Part shown: in pieces, positions 54,434-63,910 of the stretch
Layout: each line of letters starts with the position of its first letter
Numbering within the stretch: the stretch's first letter is position 1
DNA from: Pseudogracilibacillus auburnensis
GTDB taxonomy: Bacteria; Bacillota; Bacilli; Bacillales; Amphibacillaceae
Direction: 5' to 3'
DNA: 64,000 bases
NCBI RefSeq assembly: GCF_003201975.1
Contig: NZ_QJJQ01000002.1
Coordinates: forward strand, 324,160 to 388,159
The notes under the pieces: model-generated
Seen by the model: only the letters and a program-made list of their open reading frames with translations
Databases searched by the model: none
What the model was told of the DNA's origin: nothing
Program-made: the position numbers and the translations under genes

Positions 54434-55339
54434 ATGGATATTTTAACTGTACATCAATTAACGAAACAATATGGAACACAAATGGTCGTTGATCATATTA
54501 GCTTTACTTTAGGTGCGGAAAAATGTATCGCTTTAATTGGACCAAATGGTGCTGGTAAAACAACGACAATAAGAATCCTAACCGGGTTAATTAAACAATC
54601 TGGTGGCACAATTCAGTTTATGAATGATAAAAACATGACTGATTTTCGTTCATATATTGGCTATTTGCCACAACATCCCGTTTTCCATCATTGGATGACT
54701 GGAAAGGAATATTTAATTTATTGTGCGAAATTAACGTATATAAATAAGCTGGAGGCTGAAAAGCAGGCAGATATTTTGCTTGAGAAAGTTGGTATTGCCC
54801 ATGCTAAAAACAAACGAATTGGCACTTATTCAGGTGGAATGAAACAACGTCTTGGCATCGCACAAGCAATTATTCATCAGCCGAAAATACTTTTTTTAGA
54901 TGAACCAGTCTCTGCACTTGATCCTATTGGTCGACGTGAAGTGTTGAATTTAATGGAAGAATTAAAAAAAGAAATGACGATTCTCTTTTCTACCCATATT
55001 TTAAGTGATGCAGATGAAATCAGTGATGAATTAATCTTATTACATGGTGGAAAAATCGTCGAATCAGGTTCAATGGACTTATTACGAAAAAAATATCAAA
55101 CGGCAAAAATTGAATTGGAATTCGAAAATGGTGTGGATGATTATGAACAGAAATTAACATCCATACATGCAGTTACAGATACTTCAATTGAACGCTCTGT
55201 TATCCATGTAACTGTATCAAATATCGAAGAAGCAAGAAAAGAAATTTTAAAAATGGCTTCTGAAAACAATTGGCGATTGATGAATTTTACCGTTAATCGT
55301 GCCTCCCTTGAAGATATGTTTATGAAGGCGGTGCAATAA
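54434..55339 (+). CDS. ABC transporter ATP-binding protein (YxlF-like)
   Basis: The 301-residue ATPase has Walker A GPNGAGKTTT, signature YSGGMKQRL, Walker B ILFLDEPVSALDP and H-loop STHILSDADEI, plus a C-terminal extension (residues about 215-301) typical of drug/peptide exporters. It partners the permease that starts 3 nt downstream. Confidence 0.92.
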   Translation: MDILTVHQLTKQYGTQMVVDHISFTLGAEKCIALIGPNGAGKTTTIRILTGLIKQSGGTIQFMNDKNMTDFRSYIGYLPQHPVFHHWMTGKEYLIYCAKLTYINKLEAEKQADILLEKVGIAHAKNKRIGTYSGGMKQRLGIAQAIIHQPKILFLDEPVSALDPIGRREVLNLMEELKKEMTILFSTHILSDADEISDELILLHGGKIVESGSMDLLRKKYQTAKIELEFENGVDDYEQKLTSIHAVTDTSIERSVIHVTVSNIEEARKEILKMASENNWRLMNFTVNRASLEDMFMKAVQ

Positions 55340-55341
55340 TC

Positions 55342-56115
55342 ATGCAATGGATCACTTTATTTCAAAAGGAAACGAAAGAAAATTGGCATAATAAAAAATG
55401 GGTTTGGGTTCCAATCGTCTTCACCATGATCACAATTATGGATCCCATTACTAATTATTATTTACCGGAAATTATTAATATGGCTGGTGGTCTACCAGAT
55501 GGAACTGTCTTTGAATTGCCTACCCTTGCACCAGAGGAAGTAATTATGATGAGTATAGAACAATTAAGTATGTTCGGCGTGTTGATTATTGCACTTATGT
55601 CAATGGGAATCATTGCTGCCGAGAGAAATAGTGGTGTAACTGAAATAATATTGGTAAAACCAATTCGTTACCGTAATTATATCACAGCAAAATGGACTAC
55701 TTTACTGTTATTAGTTTGGTTATCCCTTTTTGTAGGTATGTTCCTTAGTTGGTATTATACGAATCTATTATTTGGTGATATAAGCTTTCTCATGTTACTG
55801 CAAATTATCTTTTTTTATGGATTATGGCTTACGTTTGTTTTAACAGTCTCTGTGTTTTTTAACACAATGTTTAAAATACCCGGTCTTGTTGCTGCATGTA
55901 CGATATTAACAGTTATCTTTATGAGCATCATCAACATGATTTTTGGCCATAAGCTTACTTGGTTCCCAAATCAACTATCTGCTCATATTCAAGAGCTAGT
56001 TATCACGAATACAGTTTCTAAAGAATTAATCGGAACATCTATTATTACTTTAAGCTTAACAATCATCATTCTTTTTGCAGCTATTGTTCTATTTCAACGA
56101 AAAGAAATATTTTAA
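55342..56115 (+). CDS. ABC-2 type permease (YxlG-like)
   Basis: The 257-residue protein has six membrane segments. The motif MSMGIIAAERNSGVTEIILV followed by KPIRYRNYITAK is typical of ABC-2 permeases. It forms an exporter with the preceding ATPase; likely for a peptide, lipid or toxic compound. Confidence 0.88.
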   Translation: MQWITLFQKETKENWHNKKWVWVPIVFTMITIMDPITNYYLPEIINMAGGLPDGTVFELPTLAPEEVIMMSIEQLSMFGVLIIALMSMGIIAAERNSGVTEIILVKPIRYRNYITAKWTTLLLLVWLSLFVGMFLSWYYTNLLFGDISFLMLLQIIFFYGLWLTFVLTVSVFFNTMFKIPGLVAACTILTVIFMSIINMIFGHKLTWFPNQLSAHIQELVITNTVSKELIGTSIITLSLTIIILFAAIVLFQRKEIF

Positions 56116-56130
56116 CGATTTAGGTTTAGG

Positions 56131-56157
56131 GCACTGACTTTTAGTTAGTGCTTTTTT
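56131..56157 (+). terminator. Rho-independent terminator of the YxlEFG-like module
   Basis: GCACT...AGTGC pair, followed by TTTTTT, about 15 nt beyond the permease stop. Confidence 0.75.
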
Positions 56158-56264
56158 AGTTGAGCTTTTTTGGGAAAGAAGATAATCAAGAAATTTTTTT
56201 ATTACAATGATAGAATAAAACCGTGAAATTTTATCTGTTTGTTTTAATATAATAATAAAGAAGA

Positions 56265-56356
56265 CTTGGTTCAGTGGGAGTTTTAAACTCCATCCGAATC
56301 TTAGTCGCACTTATTTCGGAGCTTGGGGGGAGTTTTAGTAACCCGCGGAGATAAAG
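56265..56356. repeat. TTGGTTCAG-type dispersed repeat, copy 1
   Basis: It runs from TTGGTTCAGTGGGAG through CATCCGAATCTTAGTCGCAC and TTATTTCGGAGCTTGG to CCGCGGAGATAAA. The copy at 57277-57453 shares these blocks. It lies just upstream of dpaA. Confidence 0.7.
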
Positions 56357-56389
56357 AATTGTTAATTTTACAGAAAGGTAGGAAAATAA

Positions 56390-57259
56390 ATGCTAAATGT
56401 GCTTATTATTGGTGGAGATGCGAGATATTTAGAAATAATTGAGGGCTTAAGGAAGAAAGGAGCAAATGTTTTTTTGATTGGATATGAAAAGATTTCATTC
56501 GAACATCCAACTATTTTTACTTGCAAACATGCTGATGCTGATTTTTCAATTATGGATGCGATTATTTTACCTGTTCACGGGACGACAAATGAGGGCAAAG
56601 TAACTTCAGCCTACTCAGATGAAGACTTTACATTAAATAAAGATATGATCGCCAAAACACCAACCCACTGTGTCATTTATACTGGGACGACGAATGATTT
56701 TTTAAATGAAGCGGTAGCAAATCGGAAATTAGAAGTACTATTTGCTCGCGATGATATAGCCATTTATAATGCGATTCCAACTGCAGAGGCTACGTTACAA
56801 TTAGCAATCGAACATACAGACTACACTATTCATGGCTCCAATGTCATAGTACTTGGCTTTGGAAGAGTTGGATTTACCGTTGCACGTTTATTTAAACATG
56901 TTGGAGCAAATGTGACAGTATGTGTTCGTAATTCTGCTGATGTTGCTCGGATATCAGAGATGGGAATGAACCCACTGTTCGTGACAAACTTACATCAAGA
57001 AATCGAACACAATGAACTATGTATTAACACTGTTCCACACCTCCTTCTCGATCGCAATTTGATTACGAAGATGAACCCTAAGACACTGGTCATTGACCTT
57101 GCCTCTGCACCCGGTGGAACTGATTTTGAGTCTGCTAAAGATCGAGGTATACATGCCATACACGCCCTCGGTCTACCAGGAAAAACAGCGCCCAAAACCG
57201 CTGGACAAATTATCGCTAATACGATTATTTCATTGATGGAATCGATTGAAAAACAGTGA
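56390..57259 (+). CDS. dpaA: Dipicolinate synthase subunit A
   Basis: The 289-residue protein has an N-terminal DpaA domain (MLNVLIIGGDARYLEIIEGL) and a C-terminal NAD-binding fold (HGSNVIVLGFGRVGFTVARL, with VIDLASAPGGTDFESAKDRG). With DpaB it converts dihydroxytetrahydrodipicolinate to dipicolinic acid in the mother cell, for the spore core. In B. subtilis dpaA is followed by dpaB, asd, dapG and dapA. None of these is here, so the gene is an orphan flanked by repeats; it may be a second copy. Confidence 0.9.
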   Translation: MLNVLIIGGDARYLEIIEGLRKKGANVFLIGYEKISFEHPTIFTCKHADADFSIMDAIILPVHGTTNEGKVTSAYSDEDFTLNKDMIAKTPTHCVIYTGTTNDFLNEAVANRKLEVLFARDDIAIYNAIPTAEATLQLAIEHTDYTIHGSNVIVLGFGRVGFTVARLFKHVGANVTVCVRNSADVARISEMGMNPLFVTNLHQEIEHNELCINTVPHLLLDRNLITKMNPKTLVIDLASAPGGTDFESAKDRGIHAIHALGLPGKTAPKTAGQIIANTIISLMESIEKQ

Positions 57260-57276
57260 TTACTTTATAAAAGAAA

Positions 57277-57453
57277 CATGGTTCAGTATGGAGCTTCGAC
57301 GCACAGAACGTGCTAGGGCTGGCACTCGCGATAAGCTTTTCGGTGGAGTGAGCGAAAACGCATTCCCAGGATGCCCAAGTGCTTCATTCTTCATCTGAAC
57401 CTTAGTCACATTTATTTCGAAGTTTGGCGGAGTAACACCGCGGAAATAAAAGG
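57277..57453. repeat. TTGGTTCAG-type dispersed repeat, copy 2
   Basis: It begins ATGGTTCAGTATGGAG and ends CACCGCGGAAATAAA, with CATCTGAACCTTAGTCACAT and TTTATTTCGAAGTTTGG shared with copy 1 (differing at a few positions). It has an extra GACGCACAGAACGTGCTAGG/TGGCACTCGCGATAAGC segment. It lies just downstream of dpaA in the same orientation. Confidence 0.7.
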
Positions 57454-57484
57454 AGCCTTTCCACAACATTTTAAAAAGAAACGA

Positions 57485-57521
57485 AACCGCACAAGAATCT
57501 TAACATTTTGTGCGGTTATTA
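57485..57521. terminator. Terminator after dpaA
   Basis: AACCGCACAA pairs with TTGTGCGGTT across a short loop. It is followed by ATTATTC, so the T tract is weak. Confidence 0.6.
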
Positions 57522-57831
57522 TTCATAAATCATTTTAGTAAAAGGAAATTATTGCTATATTACCCTACTTATGTGTTTGCTACTTCATTTTCGACTGACA
57601 CTAATAATAAACCACTTTCTGAAACATCTAGTCTCTGAGAGCCCACTGGCAAAATACCGTTTTTTAACATTCGTTTCTAGAAATGTTCCAGCATGGAAGG
57701 GAAATGATGAATTGAACGATGAAAATAAACGAATACCATTCATCAACTTTTCGCAATGCTATCGTATTTGTTTTTCCTTTGTTGGACACCCTCATTTCCC
57801 TATCTCTCTTCTTTAAGGACGTTTCGAGTAT
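57522..57831. other. Gap between convergent units, no gene accepted
   Basis: An 81-codon frame at 57571-57816 lacks a usable start site and family features. I see no repeat or hairpin here. Confidence 0.4.
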
Positions 57832-58539
57832 TTACCCTTTTATAGTAAATTTTCGTAATAACAAATAGGAAAACAAATAAAGAAGAATACTGAATAAAAA
57901 TAATTGAAAAAAGAAAGATAAATTAAAATCAGCGAAAATAGGCAGGAATAGTTTAATTAACCATCCATTTGAAATCCCGAAAATTAATAGTAATAGTAAA
58001 ACACCGATCGTACTAAATCCTCCGATTAACCCATACCGATAAAAAATCAAACCCAAAATAAACGAGCAAACGAGTAAAATAAAACAGATAGATGAATCAA
58101 TCACAAAACGAGTAAACCATGTATCTTGAAATAGGTTAAGCCCAAAAGGTGGTGGTTGTGTATTAAGAATCGCTGTACCTTCATTCACTCCAACGACTTT
58201 GTATATTAACTGTACAATCAAATAAGTAGTGTTTGCTATTATCGCATTTACCATCGCTAAGCCTAAAAAGTGGACGGCAAAACTAATAAAAACATTTTTC
58301 CGGGTAGATCCCATTTTAATTAAATACGGAACACCGCTTTTCACTAATATTTGTCCAGCAATAGCTGAATATATATATACTGGAAATGCGAGTGTGAAAA
58401 CAACATTCGTTTCTTTAAATAGAAGGTCAATAAAAATCGAAAGAGCTAATAAAGATAATAATATCGACCAAAATACCGATAACGAATAACGTATTTCGCT
58501 AGATAAATAATAAATCGATCCTTTTAGTTGTTCAGACAT
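57832..58539 (-). CDS. Hypothetical membrane protein, ABC-2 permease-like
   Basis: The 235-residue protein has six membrane segments, including FYRYGLIGGFSTIGVLLLLL. It lacks a recognisable ABC-2 motif, but starts 3 nt after the ATPase stop, so it is the likely permease of that exporter. It is less conserved than usual. Confidence 0.65.
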   Translation of the reverse strand: MSEQLKGSIYYLSSEIRYSLSVFWSILLSLLALSIFIDLLFKETNVVFTLAFPVYIYSAIAGQILVKSGVPYLIKMGSTRKNVFISFAVHFLGLAMVNAIIANTTYLIVQLIYKVVGVNEGTAILNTQPPPFGLNLFQDTWFTRFVIDSSICFILLVCSFILGLIFYRYGLIGGFSTIGVLLLLLIFGISNGWLIKLFLPIFADFNLSFFFQLFLFSILLYLFSYLLLRKFTIKG

Positions 58540-58542
58540 CTT

Positions 58543-59397
58543 TTACGCTCCTTTCTTTTCCGTTAAATAAATCATCAAGTCTTGAATGGGCACGCCTTCA
58601 ACAGTCAATCCTGCTTGCTTTGCTTCCGTTTTACTCCCAAATACATATGCTGTCATCATTCCAGCAAGTTGATCGCGCTTGATCACTTCTTTATTTTCTA
58701 GAAATTGTTCTACCTCTGTAATCGGACCTGAGACAGAGCATGTATTATGTCTTAGTGTTTCCGCACCTTCTTGCAATAAAAGTGTTCCCTCTTGTAAGAT
58801 TAAGACTTCCTCAAATAAAAGGCTTACCTCATCAATTAAATGAGTAGAAAAAATAATCGTTCGCTTTTCTTTTTCATATTCTTCAAGTAAAATTTCATAA
58901 AACTTTTTCCGAGCTGCTGCATCAAGTCCAATATAAGGTTCATCAAATATCGTAACCGGTGCTTTGCACGCTAACCCAACAATAATTCCAAGTGCTGACG
59001 CCATCCCTTTCGATAATGATTTGACTTTTGTATGTAAAGGTAAGTTATATTCTCTAATAAGATCCATTGCCAATTGGTGATCCCATGTAGCATAAAACAA
59101 AGAATAAGACCGCAATATTTGTTTCACTTTCATGTCTTTATTAAAGTTATCGCCTTCTTTAATAAGACATATCTTCTCCGTGAGCTTCCGATTATCGAAT
59201 GGTCGGTCACCATTAATTAATATTTCCCCACTTGAAGCTAAAATATGGCCCGCTAAAATTTCCATAAAGGTCGTCTTTCCAGCTCCATTTCTACCAAGCA
59301 AGCCGTATATTTTTGGCTCGGTTAAAGAAAAAGATACATCCTTTAATGCTGCTGTCTGGTTATAAACCTTCGATAAATTTTTTACTTCAATTCTCAT
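58543..59397 (-). CDS. ABC transporter ATP-binding protein (YhcG/YtrB-like)
   Basis: The protein has about 284 residues. Walker A is GRNGAGKTTF, the signature-like region SLSKGMASALGIIVGL, Walker B VTIFDEPYIGLD and H-loop FSTHLIDEVS. The signature is non-canonical (SLSKGM rather than LSGGQ), as in YhcG/YtrB-type ATPases. The start overlaps the gntR stop by 11 nt. Confidence 0.88.
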   Translation of the reverse strand: MRIEVKNLSKVYNQTAALKDVSFSLTEPKIYGLLGRNGAGKTTFMEILAGHILASSGEILINGDRPFDNRKLTEKICLIKEGDNFNKDMKVKQILRSYSLFYATWDHQLAMDLIREYNLPLHTKVKSLSKGMASALGIIVGLACKAPVTIFDEPYIGLDAAARKKFYEILLEEYEKEKRTIIFSTHLIDEVSLLFEEVLILQEGTLLLQEGAETLRHNTCSVSGPITEVEQFLENKEVIKRDQLAGMMTAYVFGSKTEAKQAGLTVEGVPIQDLMIYLTEKKGA

Positions 59398-59764
59398 CCA
59401 TATTCCCCTCCTTCTCAAGCATTTCGATCAGCTGATCTTTCGTAATCTCTAACTTATTTGCCTCATCTTGTAATGGGACGATATAATTTTCATAAAATTG
59501 TTTTTTCCGGTTGCCAATTAATATTTCTTTTGCATCTTCTGTTACAAACATTCCAACACCTCTTTGTTTTCGCAAAATATTATCCATGACTAATTCGTTC
59601 ATTCCTTGTCTGGCAGTAGCAGGGTTTATATTATAAAATTTTGCTAATTCATTTGTTGAGGGTACTCGTTCACCGATTTTTATCGTTTCATTAATAATGG
59701 AGTCTTCAATAAATTCCTTAATTTGTATATATATCGGTCGGCTGTCATCCAGTTTGGTCTTCAA
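59387..59764 (-). CDS. GntR family regulator, YhcF type
   Basis: The protein has about 125 residues: a winged helix (SRPIYIQIKEFIEDSIINET, ELAKFYNINPATARQGMNEL) and a short C-terminal helix. This type sits first in GntR-ABC operons (yhcF-yhcG in B. subtilis). I prefer the TTG at 59764 after GGTGGTGG; an ATG 5 codons upstream is in frame. A perfect operator lies just upstream. Confidence 0.88.
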   Translation of the reverse strand: MKTKLDDSRPIYIQIKEFIEDSIINETIKIGERVPSTNELAKFYNINPATARQGMNELVMDNILRKQRGVGMFVTEDAKEILIGNRKKQFYENYIVPLQDEANKLEITKDQLIEMLEKEGNMDEN

Positions 59765-59786
59765 TTTGCCACCACCCATCCGTTAG

Positions 59787-59835
59787 GTTAGTTACATCTA
59801 TAACTAACTATATAAGTAATGAACATTTTTGTCAA
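59787..59835 (-). promoter_or_regulatory. Promoter with GntR operator for the YhcF/YhcG module
   Basis: TTGACA (59830-59835), 17 bp, TATAGT (59807-59812) on the minus strand. GTTAGTTA and TAACTAAC (59787-59808) form a perfect 8-6-8 inverted repeat overlapping the -10 and start, a textbook autorepressor site. Confidence 0.75.
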
Positions 59836-60063
59836 TAGATATACTAACTTTATTAAGGTAATAAAAATGAGTATGGAAAAAGTCTTGCCTCTCATGACGT
59901 AATTGAGTATACTAGCTTTCACCACGGGTACAACCTCAATCGCCTCCCCCTAGCCGATTAGAAGTCTCGAATATTCCGTTTGCTAAGTAAGCACATACCA
60001 TCTACATTTTTATTTTTCGATAATTCGAATATCCTTTTTTAATAATATTATTGAGCACAAAAA

Positions 60064-60085
60064 AAACCATATAAAATGGTTTTTA
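60064..60085 (-). terminator. Rho-independent terminator of the SPFH gene
   Basis: AAAACCAT pairs with ATGGTTTT around ATAAA, flanked by A and T runs. Confidence 0.7.
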
Positions 60086-60101
60086 ATAAAATTTGATTCT
60101 A

Positions 60102-60950
60102 TTAATCATCGTTAAGTGAACCTGTATTAATGATTGGTTGAGCACCGTTATCTGCTACGATAGAAACGAGTAAATTGTTCATCATCGTTACTCGTTTCTC
60201 ATTATTTAATTTGACAACCCCATCTTGTTCTAGCTGTTCCATTGCGTCTTGCACGATACCGACTGCCCCTTCGACAATTTGTTTCCGTGCGGCAACAATA
60301 GCACTCGCTTGTTGTCGTTGCAACATCGCTTGTGCAATTTCTGTTGAATATGCTAAATGGGTTAGGCGGGCTTCAATAATTTCAACTCCCGCTACATACA
60401 ACCGTTCATGAACTTCTGTTTTTAATTCATTTGAGATTTCTTCCGCATTTCCACGTAATGTTAATTCATGCTCATCAAAACTGTCGTACGGATATTTTGT
60501 CGCGACAGCGCGCAATGCGGTTTCACTTTGAATTTCAACAAATTGTTCATATTGATCTACATCGAACATTGCTTTAGCTGAATCAACCACTTTAAAAACA
60601 ATGACTGCCGCAATTTCAATCGGATTTCCATTGACGTCATTTACTTTTAGTCGACTACTATGAAAGTTGCGCACACGTAATGAAATTTTTTTCCGTAAAG
60701 AAAGTGGGACTGTAATGACAAGCCCTTCTTTTCGAACACTGCCAATGTACTTTCCGAAAAATAATACAACGCAAGCTTGATTCGGTTGAATTAACGTTAA
60801 TCCTGTTGCAAGTAAAATAGCCATAAGTAAACAAATGATTCCTAAAGAGAATTGTCGATATACGAGACTAAAAGCAGCACATCCTAATAGAATTGCAATA
60901 ATAATTATTCCTAAATATCCATTCATTGACCATGCATCTTTTTCTGTCAT
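60102..60950 (-). CDS. SPFH-domain membrane protein
   Basis: The protein has about 282 residues and two N-terminal membrane segments (GYLGIIIIAILLGCAAFSLV, GIICLLMAILLATGLTLI). The SPFH domain follows, from VVLFFGKYIGSVRKEGLVIT through SLRVRNFHSSRLKVNDVNGN to ETALRAVATKYPYDS. A coiled C-terminal region (AQAMLQRQQASAIVAARKQI) suggests oligomeric assemblies in lipid domains. Substrate or partner unknown; slipin-like. Confidence 0.85.
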   Translation of the reverse strand: MTEKDAWSMNGYLGIIIIAILLGCAAFSLVYRQFSLGIICLLMAILLATGLTLIQPNQACVVLFFGKYIGSVRKEGLVITVPLSLRKKISLRVRNFHSSRLKVNDVNGNPIEIAAVIVFKVVDSAKAMFDVDQYEQFVEIQSETALRAVATKYPYDSFDEHELTLRGNAEEISNELKTEVHERLYVAGVEIIEARLTHLAYSTEIAQAMLQRQQASAIVAARKQIVEGAVGIVQDAMEQLEQDGVVKLNNEKRVTMMNNLLVSIVADNGAQPIINTGSLNDD

Positions 60951-60996
60951 CACATTTCTTCACCCCTAAACATTGTATCTAACAGTTTTGCCATTT

Positions 60997-61275
60997 TTAG
61001 CAAAAATAATAGCTACATGTCTCATGAAAATTTTCGTCGTAAAAAATGTAAGGATGAAATTGAAAAAAGTTATCAAATGTAAAGCCACGCACTTCTTCTT
61101 CGGAATAGCATGTAAGTAGTTCATTAATAAGCGTTTGATAAGTGGAAGCACCTTCTAGTCCTACAACAAATTGGTCGATTCCGTCAAAATCAGAACCGAA
61201 TCCAATATTCTTTCCCCCGTTAAATGAACAAATAAGGGTCCGGTCGATTAAATGACCAATGGTAACTTTACGCTT
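60997..61275 (-). pseudogene. C-terminal remnant of a membrane dipeptidase (M19)
   Basis: A minus-strand frame reads NIGFGSDFDGIDQFVVGLEG, then ASTYQTLINELLTCYSEEEV, FTFDNFFQFH and a stop at 60997. GFGSDFDGI and GLEDAS/YPNLINELL-type strings are hallmarks of renal-dipeptidase-like M19 enzymes. The N-terminal two thirds, with the zinc ligands, are missing. It abuts the SPFH gene. Confidence 0.65.
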
Positions 61276-61363
61276 ATTTTTTCATAAATTAGACAAGATG
61301 GATTTAGTTATATGCTGAGATAGAAACCATTTTAATTTGTTTATCTTCAATCTGTATAAATAC

Positions 61364-61396
61364 AAAAAACCGCTAATACGTAATTAGCGGTTTTTT
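61364..61396 (-). terminator. Rho-independent terminator of clpE
   Basis: AAAAAACCGCTAAT pairs with ATTAGCGGTTTTTT (14 bp, including the A and T runs), 5 nt after the clpE stop. Confidence 0.85.
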
Positions 61397-61401
61397 ACAA
61401 G

Positions 61402-63528
61402 TTATGCACTTTTCACGATAATTTCTTTATTTTCTATATCCACTTTGACATTTGTGACATTTCCTTCTTCTAATAGTAAATCTGTTAACTGGTTTTCAAT
61501 CTTATCTTGAATGACACGACGTAATGGTCTTGCTCCAAATCGTGGGTCATATCCTAGTTTGACTAGTTGTTTTTTCGCTTCATCTGAAACAGTAATATGA
61601 ATTTCATTGTTTTCAATTGTTTCTTCTAGATCATGAAGCATTAAGTCAACAATTTCAAGTAAGTTTTCTTCTGATAATTCGTTGAATGTAATGATCGCGT
61701 CAAACCGATTTAAAAACTCAGGTTTAAAGTAATCTCTTAAGTTTTCAAATGTTGAAATGGCTTGATTATCTTTTTCAAAACCGACATTAATCGGCTTCAT
61801 GCCTGTTCCAGCATTACTTGTCATAATAATAACAGTATCTTTAAAGCTTACTGTTCTACCATGGGAATCTGTTAAATGGCCATCCTCCATAATTTGCAGA
61901 AACATATTTTGTACGTCTGGATGTGCTTTTTCAATTTCATCAAGTAAGATGATTGAATATGGATTTCGACGTACTTTTTCCGTTAATTGACCTGCTTCCT
62001 CATGGCCAACATAGCCTGGAGGAGAACCAATAATTTTAGACACAGTGTGTCTTTCCATATATTCACTCATATCAAGTCTGATCAACGACTCGCGGGTACC
62101 GAATAATTCTTCTGCAAGCACTTTTGAGAGTTCTGTTTTACCAACACCAGTAGGACCTACGAATAAGAAAGATCCAATTGGACGATATTTCGACTTTAAT
62201 CCAGCACGGCTTCTTCGGATCGCTTTAGCAATATTATCAACCGCCTCATCTTGACCAATTACTTTAGCTTGTAAATGTTTGGCAAAGTTTTTTAATTTTT
62301 CTTGTTCATCTGCTTGTAGTTTTGTAACCGGTATACCAGTTTTTTCTTCAACCATTTCCTCTACATCATGAACGGAAACTTCTGTACTTACTTCTTTTTG
62401 ACTGTCATTTGCTTTTTCAAGTTGTTTTTGTAATTGAATTTCTTGATAACGTAAATTTGCTGCTTTCTCGTAATCTTCTTGTTCGGCTGCTCGTTCTTTT
62501 TCTTGGATAATTGCGTTTAATTGCTTTTCAATCGAGTCAGTATCTTTTTCCGCATTCGCTAAATTTAATCGTGAACCAACTTCATCCATTAAATCAATCG
62601 CTTTGTCTGGTAAAAATCGATCTTGAATATAACGATCAGCTAATGTAACAAAGGCTTCAATTACTTCATCAGCATATTTTACTCCATGAAAATCTTCATA
62701 ACGACTTTTTAAACCTTGTAAAATTTGAATTGCTTCTTCGATCGTTGGCTCTTTTACGATAATTGGTTGGAATCGACGTTCTAAAGCCGCATCTTTTTCA
62801 ATTTGACGATATTCTTTTAATGTTGTTGCACCAATTATTTGTAATTCACCCCGTGCAAGTGCAGGCTTTAAAATGTTGCCTGCGTCCATTTGTGAACTTT
62901 CGGCAGTACCTGCACCAACTAATAGATGAATTTCATCAACAAATAAAATGGCTTCTGGACGATTTTTTAACTCATTAATTAATTGTTTCATCCGTTCTTC
63001 AAATTGACCACGAATTCCAGTGTTCGCAACGAGGGATGCAACATCCAATACATATACCTCTTTGTTCATTAATTTTGCTGGTACATCGCCTTCCACTATT
63101 TTTAGTGCAAGTCCTTCAGCAATCGCTGTTTTACCGACACCAGGTTCACCAATTAAAACCGGATTGTTTTTGTTACGTCTGTTTAACGTTTCAATGACAC
63201 GTTTAACTTCATTGTGCCGGCCGATAACAGGATCAATTTGGCCGTTACGAGCAGCGTCAGTGACGTTTCTTCCTAATTCATCCAGTAAGCCACTACCACC
63301 TTGTTTTTGTTTTGTTGTTGTTCTAGTTTGACCTTGTCCCCCCATGTTTCCTTGGAAAAATGGATGAGAGAACATGTCCCCACCTTGGAAAAAATTATTT
63401 GAATCTGCTATTTGATTTTGGATTTTTTGAAAACAATCATGACATACATGCAGTTGCATTTTTTCCTGATTAAGTTGCATAGACATATTTACAGCAGCCC
63501 TATTTATACCACATTGTTGACATTTCAT
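61402..63528 (-). CDS. clpE: ClpE, Hsp100 unfoldase subunit of Clp protease
   Basis: The 708-residue protein has an N-terminal zinc finger (CQQCG ... CHDC) diagnostic of ClpE and a Gly/Gln-rich linker. AAA domain 1 has Walker A GEPGVGKT, the UVR segment is [19 protein letters not shown], and AAA domain 2 has GPTGVGKTE and [11 protein letters not shown]. It feeds substrates to ClpP and is part of the CtsR heat-stress regulon. The promoter region carries CtsR boxes. Confidence 0.95.
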   Translation of the reverse strand: MKCQQCGINRAAVNMSMQLNQEKMQLHVCHDCFQKIQNQIADSNNFFQGGDMFSHPFFQGNMGGQGQTRTTTKQKQGGSGLLDELGRNVTDAARNGQIDPVIGRHNEVKRVIETLNRRNKNNPVLIGEPGVGKTAIAEGLALKIVEGDVPAKLMNKEVYVLDVASLVANTGIRGQFEERMKQLINELKNRPEAILFVDEIHLLVGAGTAESSQMDAGNILKPALARGELQIIGATTLKEYRQIEKDAALERRFQPIIVKEPTIEEAIQILQGLKSRYEDFHGVKYADEVIEAFVTLADRYIQDRFLPDKAIDLMDEVGSRLNLANAEKDTDSIEKQLNAIIQEKERAAEQEDYEKAANLRYQEIQLQKQLEKANDSQKEVSTEVSVHDVEEMVEEKTGIPVTKLQADEQEKLKNFAKHLQAKVIGQDEAVDNIAKAIRRSRAGLKSKYRPIGSFLFVGPTGVGKTELSKVLAEELFGTRESLIRLDMSEYMERHTVSKIIGSPPGYVGHEEAGQLTEKVRRNPYSIILLDEIEKAHPDVQNMFLQIMEDGHLTDSHGRTVSFKDTVIIMTSNAGTGMKPINVGFEKDNQAISTFENLRDYFKPEFLNRFDAIITFNELSEENLLEIVDLMLHDLEETIENNEIHITVSDEAKKQLVKLGYDPRFGARPLRRVIQDKIENQLTDLLLEEGNVTNVKVDIENKEIIVKSA

Positions 63529-63586
63529 TAGTTATTTCCTCCTCAAAATTAAATTATTTATTGTTCATTTTCATGTTTAACTTCAC

Positions 63587-63647
63587 ATTTGACCTTGACT
63601 ATATTTGACCTTTGACTTTATTATACACTGACCTTTTTTGACTTTCA
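63587..63647 (-). promoter_or_regulatory. clpE promoter with CtsR operators
   Basis: TTGAAA and TATAAT (minus strand, 17-bp spacer) form a SigA promoter. CTTGACTATATTTGACC (63593-63609) and ACTGACCTTTTTTGACT (63626-63642) match the CtsR heptad repeat (GGTCAAA-N3-GGTCAAA) in the complementary orientation; a third half-site starts at 63587. Heat-stress repression by CtsR is the expected control. Confidence 0.8.
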
Positions 63648-63660
63648 AGTCTTTTACCTA

Positions 63661-63910
63661 AAATTTTTAATTCTCAACAGAAATGAACTAATCATATCAA
63701 TAATGAAGTTTCGCTCTTTCCATAAAAAAACATGCATATTGCTTGTATTCATACTGTGCAAATGGAAAAGGCAGGCAGGATCTGAAAGAGATTATTGGAT
63801 TTCAGAGCAACCATTGCGAAATTGAGGAGGTGCTATTGATGTAACGAATGTCAAACTATTTTGTATGTAAAATTTTCTAAACAAAAAAAGCCAGTATCAT
63901 GATGATGGTA
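63661..63910. other. Gap upstream of the IS end, no gene accepted
   Basis: A GAGGAGGTG site at about 63823 is followed by TTG ATG TAA, a start immediately followed by a stop. I see no other frame or repeat. Confidence 0.4.

Noticed and set aside
57571..57816. 81-codon plus-strand frame
   Set aside because: No ribosome-binding site or recognisable domain.
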